NCBI GenBank assembly: GCA_964608495.1
Contig: CAZSOQ010000295.1
Coordinates: 1-5,646 of the forward strand
Source: JAKORR01 sp964608495
GTDB lineage: Bacteria; Armatimonadota; Zipacnadia; Zipacnadales; FEN-943
Direction: 5' to 3'
Length of the DNA: 5,646 nucleotides
This document shows, piece by piece, positions 1-4,528 of the stretch (positions are counted from its first letter, which is position 1; each line of letters starts with the position of its first letter). The notes under the pieces are model-generated. The model made no database searches. It was not told the origin of the DNA and saw nothing but the letters and a program-made list of their open reading frames with translations. Made by a program: the position numbers and the translations under genes.

Positions 1-26
1 ATACTCCCGCGGCAGCGCGCTGCAAC

Positions 27-33
27 AAGGGGG
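27..33 (+). promoter_or_regulatory. Shine-Dalgarno site of the isomerase gene
   Basis: AAGGGGG lies seven bases before the ATG at 41 and supports that start. The other bases in 1-40 are GC-rich, and no promoter is recognisable there; the promoter is probably left of the window. Confidence 0.7.
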
Positions 34-40
34 AACCGCG

Positions 41-1375
41 ATGTCCTTAGGGATTCAGCCGGTGTTCTTCGCCGGCAAGCAGTGGGGGAGCCCCGACAAG
101 GCCGGAGGCCAGCGCAGAGCCACCATAGACACCCAAGCCCATGTGGCCGGCTTCCGCGAGGGCCTGTCCGACTGCGACGTGGCCGACCCCATCGTCTACC
201 ACTCGGGCGAGCAGGCCCTTTCCATCGCCTCCGACGTGGCCGACGCCGACCTGCTCCTCATCGGCCAGTCCGAGCTGCTGGCCATCCCCTGGGCCGCCCG
301 GGCGCTGCTCGCCCTCGACAAGCCCATGGTTCTCTACTGCCGCGAGCGCTATCTGTCCGCCCAGCTCACGGACCTGGCGGGCTGTCTCAGGGCCGACGGG
401 GCCGACGCCTTCATGGCCGTGGACCTGGAGGACGTCCGCCGGCACGCGCACATCCTGGCCGCCCGAAAGGCCGTGAGCAACGGCACGCTGCTCGTGATCG
501 GCCAGGGCTTTCCTTCCTGCTCCCAGGCCGCCAATCCCGAGAGCCCCGAGATGGTGACGGAACGCCTCGGCACGCGCGTGGCGGTGCGGAGTCTGGACGA
601 TTTCTACGCGGGCCTGGCAGGGATCGAGCGGTCAGCGGGCGAGGCGCTCGCGCAGGAATGGATCGAGGCTTTCGACGAGGTGACGGCCGGGGCCCGCCGG
701 ACGCTGGTCGAGGCGGCGCTGACCCACCTGGTGGTCGAGGGCTTCGTGGAGGAGACGGGCGCGACCGCGGTGGCCGTGGACTGCCGGGCCATGGATGAGA
801 CGAGCATGGAGCAGTTCGGGGTCTTCTACTCGCCCTGTGTGTCGCTGACGCTGCTGCGGGACCGGGGCATCCCGGCGGCGTGCGAGGCCGACGTCTGCTG
901 CACCCTCGCCATGATGCTCCTCGGCGCCCTCGCGGACCGTGGCACCTTCATGGGCAACCTGCCCACGGTCAGCCCGGAGGAGGGCTGGATCCATGTCGCC
1001 CACTGTGCCGCCACGACTCGGATGGACGGCTGGGATAGCCGGCCGGCCCCGCTGACGCTGGAGGACTACCACGGCCGCGACAACGGCGTCGCCTCCTACG
1101 CGCCCTTCCGCGAGGGCGAGGCCGTCACCGTCTCGCGCGTGGACAAGAACCTGCGGCGCGTGTCGCTGGTCTCGGGGCCGATAGTGGACGCCGACCTGGA
1201 CCGCGGGCTGGGGGGCTGCATCAACCTGATGCGCGTCGGGGTGAGCAATCCCCGCGACTACGTCAAACGCTGCCTGCTGGGGGACCACCACGCCGTCGTC
1301 TACGGAGACGTGCGCGCGGAGATGCGGGAGCTCTGTGGCCGCCTGGGCCTGGAAGTGCTGGAGCCCAGCGCCTGA
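41..1375 (+). CDS. L-fucose/L-arabinose isomerase-like protein
   Basis: This 444-residue soluble protein resembles the FucI-like (COG2407-type) sugar isomerases, which interconvert aldoses and ketoses with a divalent metal in the cytoplasm. The first ~200 residues look like alternating strands and helices of the N-terminal Rossmann-like domains (for example ADLLLIGQSEL and GTLLVIGQGFPS). The C-terminal half carries the recognisable family block: a VAVDC strand (Cys248), then GIPAACEADV with Glu282 and Asp284, then WIHVAHCA with His318 and His321. In the family an acidic pair and a histidine bind the metal, so Glu282/Asp284 and one of the histidines are the likely ligands. No signal peptide or membrane segment is seen. 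The ATG has a good ribosome-binding site. It stands alone on the plus strand, so the substrate cannot be read from its neighbours; a deoxy-sugar or pentose is only a guess. The family call is fairly firm; the reaction is not. Confidence 0.78.
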   Translation: MSLGIQPVFFAGKQWGSPDKAGGQRRATIDTQAHVAGFREGLSDCDVADPIVYHSGEQALSIASDVADADLLLIGQSELLAIPWAARALLALDKPMVLYCRERYLSAQLTDLAGCLRADGADAFMAVDLEDVRRHAHILAARKAVSNGTLLVIGQGFPSCSQAANPESPEMVTERLGTRVAVRSLDDFYAGLAGIERSAGEALAQEWIEAFDEVTAGARRTLVEAALTHLVVEGFVEETGATAVAVDCRAMDETSMEQFGVFYSPCVSLTLLRDRGIPAACEADVCCTLAMMLLGALADRGTFMGNLPTVSPEEGWIHVAHCAATTRMDGWDSRPAPLTLEDYHGRDNGVASYAPFREGEAVTVSRVDKNLRRVSLVSGPIVDADLDRGLGGCINLMRVGVSNPRDYVKRCLLGDHHAVVYGDVRAEMRELCGRLGLEVLEPSA

Positions 1376-1400
1376 CGCTCCGGCCGCTGGGCCGCAGCGT
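1375..1400. terminator. Inverted repeat between convergent genes, possible two-way terminator
   Basis: A symmetrical hairpin: outer arms ACGCT (1375-1379) and AGCGT (1396-1400), a single C-C mismatch (1380/1395), inner arms CGGCC (1381-1385) and GGCCG (1390-1394), and a four-base loop GCTG. It starts on the last base of the isomerase stop codon and lies 31 bases beyond the stop of the SPFH gene coming from the other side. This is where a shared terminator would be expected. Neither side has a T tract, so it is not a textbook intrinsic terminator; it could instead protect 3' ends or act with Rho. Confidence 0.5.
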
Positions 1401-1431
1401 GCGTGGGCGAATCGGCCTGCGCCCTCGGGGT

Positions 1432-2433
1432 CTACCGGGCGCCCGGGTGGGTCTGGGGCGCCACGGGCGCCGTGCCGCCCTCCAGGTTGACCAGCGGCAT
1501 GACCTTGTCGGGCAGAATCACCACGTCTATCGTCGCCGGCAGCTTCTCCACCAGCTCCCATTCGATGACCTTGGCATTCACGCGCAGGGCCGCCGCCTTC
1601 AGCCGGATCGCCTCGGCGTCGCCCCGCGCCCGCACCACCGTGGCCTGGGCCCGGACCCTCTGGATGTCCGCCTCATACTGCTGGGTCACGATCCGCTGCT
1701 GCGCCACCTGCTTCTCGACGATGGCCTTCTCGAAGTCCTGCTGCATGTAGTCAACGTTCCGCAGCAGGAAGCGCTCCAGCGTGACGCCCTTCTGCTTCAG
1801 GCGCTCGCTAAGCCGCTGGCGGACCCGGTCCTCCACTTCCTGGCGCTTGCCGGGGTAGTAGTCCACTCCCTCCACGCCCTCGGTCCCCGGCTCCGCGTTC
1901 GAGTAGACGCTCATGATCGGGTACTCGGAGATGACGATCCGCGTTGCCTCCCGGGCATTGGGGCGCACCACGACCCGCACGTAGTCCGGCCCGACCGCCT
2001 TCCACAGCTTGTTGGCATCACCGGAGGATATGTGGAAGAGCACGGAGGCCTCGATGTTCAGGCTGAGGCCTTCCCGCGTCTGGCAGGTGATCGCGTCCTC
2101 GCTGCCCGTAGCGGCCTCGCGCGCGAGGGCGCTCATCGTGTAGTTCTGCGTGCGGACCGAGAAGAACTTCACCGTGGCCCAGGGCGGCACGAGGTGCCAG
2201 CCCTCGGCGTAGTCGTTCGGCTGGATGCCGCCGCGCAGGGGGTCGTAGATAGCCGCCACCGTCGCCGGCGGCACCTCGATCCAGCACTTACCCAGCGCCA
2301 GCCCGACCACCACCAGCCCCATCCCCAGCCAGGGCCGCCAGTCCTCCTTGCCCTGGCCCGCGCCTCCCTTGCGCCTCAGTCGCAGGAGGAGGACACCGAC
2401 GGCGATCAGCTCGAGGACGACCAGACCTTTCAT
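1432..2433 (-). CDS. SPFH/prohibitin-like membrane protein, second of a tandem pair
   Basis: A 333-residue SPFH (stomatin/prohibitin/flotillin/HflK-C) protein. Two hydrophobic segments (about residues 3-17 and 34-50) flank a basic linker (RLRRKGGAG). The SPFH domain follows, with IYDPLRGGIQ (62-71), LVPPWA and FFSVRTQNYTMS. A long charged helical region with Ala/Glu/Gln-rich repeats (AIVEKQVAQQ to ARGDAEAIRLKAAAL) then matches the C-terminal coiled coil of prohibitins, and the tail is Pro-rich. Such proteins form ring- or cage-like membrane assemblies that organise membranes or modulate proteases such as FtsH. The ATG at 2433 shares one base with the stop of the preceding gene and has a near-perfect ribosome-binding site. 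The frame is open further upstream, but that part overlaps the first SPFH gene and reads as Arg/Pro-rich nonsense, so it was not used. By the positive-inside rule the linker is cytoplasmic, which would place the SPFH domain outside. Confidence 0.88.
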   Translation of the reverse strand: MKGLVVLELIAVGVLLLRLRRKGGAGQGKEDWRPWLGMGLVVVGLALGKCWIEVPPATVAAIYDPLRGGIQPNDYAEGWHLVPPWATVKFFSVRTQNYTMSALAREAATGSEDAITCQTREGLSLNIEASVLFHISSGDANKLWKAVGPDYVRVVVRPNAREATRIVISEYPIMSVYSNAEPGTEGVEGVDYYPGKRQEVEDRVRQRLSERLKQKGVTLERFLLRNVDYMQQDFEKAIVEKQVAQQRIVTQQYEADIQRVRAQATVVRARGDAEAIRLKAAALRVNAKVIEWELVEKLPATIDVVILPDKVMPLVNLEGGTAPVAPQTHPGAR

Positions 2434-3389
2434 CACCGACCACCTCCCGTGGGAAGTGGCACGGCCCCCTGCGACAGGTAGGCTTTCCGTATCCTCGGCC
2501 CGATCTTCTGGGCCAACTCGTACCGCACGACCTCGGGGTTCTCGGCCAGCGTCTGCGCCCGCATGGCGATCGCTTGCGAGTCGCCCTGGGCCTTGTTGAT
2601 GGTGGCTTGCTTGTCGAACTCGGCCTGCTGCAGCTTGCGCTTCTCCGTGATCACCTGCTGCTGGCGGGCCTGTTTCTCCGATATGGCGCCGGCGAACTCC
2701 GGGTAGGCGTAGGCGACGTTCCTGAGCAGGATCTGCTCCAGCTCGAGCCCTTCCTCCTGGAAGGACTGCTGCAGCTCCTTGGTGATCTCCTGCTCGATGC
2801 CGCTCCTGCGCCCGGAGTAGACGTCCTGGACGGAGTACTTGGCCACGACCATCCGGATGCGCTCGCGGACGACGGGCCGCACGAAGATGACGTTGTAGTA
2901 GGATCCCAGCTTGCGCCACACCATCGGGGCGCGCTGGGGGTCCACATGGAAGAGCACCGTGAGGTCGAGGAGCACCTTCAGGCCCTCGTTCGTTTCGCAC
3001 TTGATCGAGTCGTCGCCTATCACCGCGCCTTCGGAGGGCGCGATGGACATGGTGTACTCCTGCGTCTGCACGGAGAACACCGCAGTCTTGGCCCAGGGCG
3101 GCACAAACCGCAGGCCCTCGGGCAGCGTGTAGTCCTGGATGCCGCCGCGCACGGGGTCATAGATGCACGCCACGTGCGCCCCCGGTATCACCACGATGGA
3201 CCAGGAGGCCACGCAGTAGAGGGCGACGGCGGCCAGGATCGCCCCCCAGAACCGAGTGGGGTCGGTCACCAGGACTCGCCGCGCCATGCGACCCCGTTGG
3301 GCGCTGAATACGTCCTCGGTCTTGAGGCAGGCCGCCGCACCCCAGAGGACGAGCACGGCCGCCAGGACTAGGCCCACCACCGATCCCAT
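2433..3389 (-). CDS. SPFH/prohibitin-like membrane protein, first of a tandem pair
   Basis: A 318-residue SPFH-family protein, clearly paralogous to its downstream neighbour. Residues 4-22 and about 48-68 are hydrophobic and probably span the membrane; the linker between them is net positive (Arg32, 34, 37, 38, 46). The SPFH core begins near residue 70 with ACIYDPVRGGIQ, followed by FVPPWAKTAVFSVQTQEYTMS and a central ILLRNVAYAYPEF block. The C-terminal third (AISEKQARQQQ, KLQQAEFDKQATINKAQGDSQAIA) is a predicted coiled coil typical of prohibitins. The likely partner is the next protein, in a hetero-oligomeric ring or cage. The ATG at 3389 has GGGAG (3400-3404) ten bases upstream; an ATG at 3397 is out of frame. 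The stop TGA (2435-2433) shares its last base with the next ATG. It is not assigned as HflC or HflK because the detailed sequence looks closer to general prohibitin-like proteins. Confidence 0.88.
   Translation of the reverse strand: MGSVVGLVLAAVLVLWGAAACLKTEDVFSAQRGRMARRVLVTDPTRFWGAILAAVALYCVASWSIVVIPGAHVACIYDPVRGGIQDYTLPEGLRFVPPWAKTAVFSVQTQEYTMSIAPSEGAVIGDDSIKCETNEGLKVLLDLTVLFHVDPQRAPMVWRKLGSYYNVIFVRPVVRERIRMVVAKYSVQDVYSGRRSGIEQEITKELQQSFQEEGLELEQILLRNVAYAYPEFAGAISEKQARQQQVITEKRKLQQAEFDKQATINKAQGDSQAIAMRAQTLAENPEVVRYELAQKIGPRIRKAYLSQGAVPLPTGGGR
2441..2447 (-). promoter_or_regulatory. Strong Shine-Dalgarno site inside the upstream SPFH gene
   Basis: On the minus strand this reads GGAGGTG, fully complementary to the usual anti-SD core, seven bases before the ATG at 2433. 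It lies within the last codons of the first SPFH gene. It fixes the start of the second SPFH protein and suggests that both are made at comparable levels by coupled translation. Confidence 0.8.
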
Positions 3390-3425
3390 ACCCGCATCAC
3401 TCCCAGAGCCAGATTCGCAGTAGGG

Positions 3426-3431
3426 ATTCTA
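3426..3431 (-). promoter_or_regulatory. Possible -10 hexamer of the SPFH operon
   Basis: The minus strand reads TAGAAT, five of six matches to the bacterial -10 consensus, in one of the few AT-richer patches of the window. It lies 36 bases before the ATG of the first SPFH gene. At 17 bases spacing the -35 position reads GGCGGT, which does not match the consensus, so this is a weak suggestion. Confidence 0.22.
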
Positions 3432-3443
3432 CACCAAACCGTC

Positions 3444-3459
3444 CTCCCACCGCCGGGAG
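3444..3459. repeat. Small inverted repeat, five-base stem
   Basis: CTCCC (3444-3448) and GGGAG (3455-3459) pair around a six-base loop. On the minus strand it directly follows the larger hairpin at 3463-3497, giving two tandem hairpins. It may be part of a termination or leader structure, or chance in GC-rich sequence. Confidence 0.3.
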
Positions 3460-3462
3460 AAG

Positions 3463-3497
3463 CGACGGCGGGTCCGCCGCCCCGAGGCCCGCCGTCG
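3463..3497 (-). terminator. Ten-base-pair perfect hairpin downstream of the foldase gene
   Basis: CGACGGCGGG (3463-3472) and CCCGCCGTCG (3488-3497) are exact reverse complements separated by 15 bases. On the minus strand the hairpin starts about 54 bases after the foldase stop codon and ends about 70 bases before the first SPFH gene. That position suits a terminator separating the two transcripts. The following minus-strand bases (CTTCTCCC) contain no real T tract, so termination would be non-canonical or Rho-assisted; a 5' regulatory structure for the SPFH genes is an alternative. Confidence 0.45.
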
Positions 3498-3550
3498 TCA
3501 AGACGCTGGGACGCCGTCCGCCCGCGCTGTGTTCCTTCCTCGCCCGATGC

Positions 3551-4528
3551 CTACTGGGGTACCTCTTCGCCTCCGGTGCCCAACTGCTGTCCCGTCTCGA
3601 TCAGCGCGCGCATGTCGTCATTCAGCGCCCTGAAGTCCACGAGCTGCTCCACGTTGGCCGCGCGGGTCAGCTCGGTCATCATCTGCTGCGCCAGGCGCTG
3701 CGTCTTCTCGGCCGTCAGCAGCTCCCGGATCGTTTCCTCGACCTGCTCGAAGGTCGGTATGTTCTCCGACTGGTACGCATCGCGGCGGATGATCTCCCAC
3801 CCCTTCTTGCCCTGGACCGGCGGCGAGAGGTCGCCGTCCTTCTTCAGCTCGTAGGCCGCCTGCTGGATCGGGTCCTCGCCCCGAGCTATCCACCCGAACA
3901 GGCCGCCGTTCTCGCGCCCGTAGGGGTCCACGGAGTACTTGCGCGCCGCGTCGGCGAAGGTGACCTTCCCCGTGACGATCTCCTGGCGCACGCGCTCGGC
4001 TTCCTCTTTCGTCTCCACGGCGATGTGGCTCACCATCATCCGCTCGGGCTGGCGGAACTTTTCCCTGTTCGTCTGGTAGTACCGCGACAGCTCCTCGTTG
4101 TCCACGGTCACCTTGGGGGCCACCATCTTCTCTAGCTGGAGCTCCATCCGCGCCTGACTCGCCAACTCGCGCAGACTCATGCGTCGCGACTGCATCCACT
4201 CTCGAAACCCCATGCCGGTCCGCGGCTTCTGCAGGTCCATATTCACCTGCAGCCCTTTGATCCTCTTCATGATCTCCTGGTCGGTCACCTCGATCTTCTG
4301 CTTCGCGGCCGCCTCGGACACGACCCTGTACTGGATCATCTGCCCGAGCGTCTCGGCGCCGAATCGCGCCGTGCACTCGGCCTGCAGCTCGCCGGCCGTT
4401 ATCACCTTCCCGTTCACGCGCGCGGCCGGGTCTTCGGGCTTCAGCGCCTGCGGCGCCGACCAGACCAGGCCGGCCATCAGCAGTGCCAACACTGCCGCAC
4501 CAAGGCGGCTCTGGGTCTCGTTGCTCAC
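3551..4528 (-). CDS. Secreted SurA/PrsA-like parvulin peptidyl-prolyl isomerase (foldase)
   Basis: A 325-residue exported folding factor. Residues 9-24 form a signal-peptide core (LGAAVLALLMAGLVWS), with likely cleavage around residues 24-28. A SurA-N-like chaperone part follows: RVNGKVITAGEL (37-48), then helices to about residue 160 with IEVTDQEI and VTVDNEELSRYY. The parvulin (PpiC-type) domain covers about 161-250: VSHI with His168, Phe191-Ala195, YSVDP with Asp201, GGLFGW (208-213), then LSPPV and GWEII. In most members the last motif has histidine (GxHII); here it is Glu245, so cis-trans isomerase activity may be weakened. The C-terminal ~75 residues are helical. Start: GTG at 4528, which overlaps the upstream TGA in GTGA and has AGAGGAG nine bases before it. 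The ATG at 4535 is in another frame, and the upstream extension to 4753 is low-complexity. It is probably co-translated with the CapA-like gene. Confidence 0.87.
   Translation of the reverse strand: MSNETQSRLGAAVLALLMAGLVWSAPQALKPEDPAARVNGKVITAGELQAECTARFGAETLGQMIQYRVVSEAAAKQKIEVTDQEIMKRIKGLQVNMDLQKPRTGMGFREWMQSRRMSLRELASQARMELQLEKMVAPKVTVDNEELSRYYQTNREKFRQPERMMVSHIAVETKEEAERVRQEIVTGKVTFADAARKYSVDPYGRENGGLFGWIARGEDPIQQAAYELKKDGDLSPPVQGKKGWEIIRRDAYQSENIPTFEQVEETIRELLTAEKTQRLAQQMMTELTRAANVEQLVDFRALNDDMRALIETGQQLGTGGEEVPQ

Larger units (their letters stand above)
3390..3550. other. 161-base intergenic region with hairpins, upstream of the SPFH pair
   Basis: This is the only sizeable gap in the minus-strand gene block. 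It holds two inverted repeats (listed separately), the ribosome-binding site of the first SPFH gene (GGGAG at 3400-3404) and a TAGAAT hexamer. It probably ends the foldase transcript and starts the SPFH transcript, but neither signal is strong. No small ORF or RNA gene is convincing here. Confidence 0.5.

Noticed and set aside
1435..1446. Twelve-base perfect palindrome CCGGGCGCCCGG at the end of the second SPFH gene
   Set aside because: It lies within the last codons of the gene, and such palindromes are expected by chance in sequence this GC-rich; no second copy was seen.
632..1561. A 309-codon minus-strand frame antisense to the isomerase
   Set aside because: His/Arg/Gly-rich shadow frame without motifs; it also runs across the convergent junction into the SPFH gene.
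1399..2481. A 360-codon open frame on the plus strand, antisense to the second SPFH gene
   Set aside because: It is a shadow of a GC-rich gene: its product is His/Arg/Leu/Pro-rich with no family resemblance, while the opposite strand encodes a clear SPFH protein with a good ribosome-binding site.
2434..3000. Upstream in-frame extension of the second SPFH gene (to 522 residues)
   Set aside because: The added residues are Arg/Pro/Gly-rich and overlap the first SPFH gene in another frame; the ATG at 2433 has a near-perfect ribosome-binding site.
3321..3335. Possible lipoprotein lipobox at Cys21 of the first SPFH protein (GAAAC)
   Set aside because: The residue at -3 is Ala rather than the usual Leu/Val/Ile, there is no basic N-terminal region, and the hydrophobic stretch fits a membrane helix better.
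2433..3389. Naming the SPFH pair hflC/hflK
   Set aside because: Pairing and domain fit, but the conserved sequence looks more like general prohibitin-like proteins, each has an extra hydrophobic segment, and no FtsH or HflX neighbour is visible.
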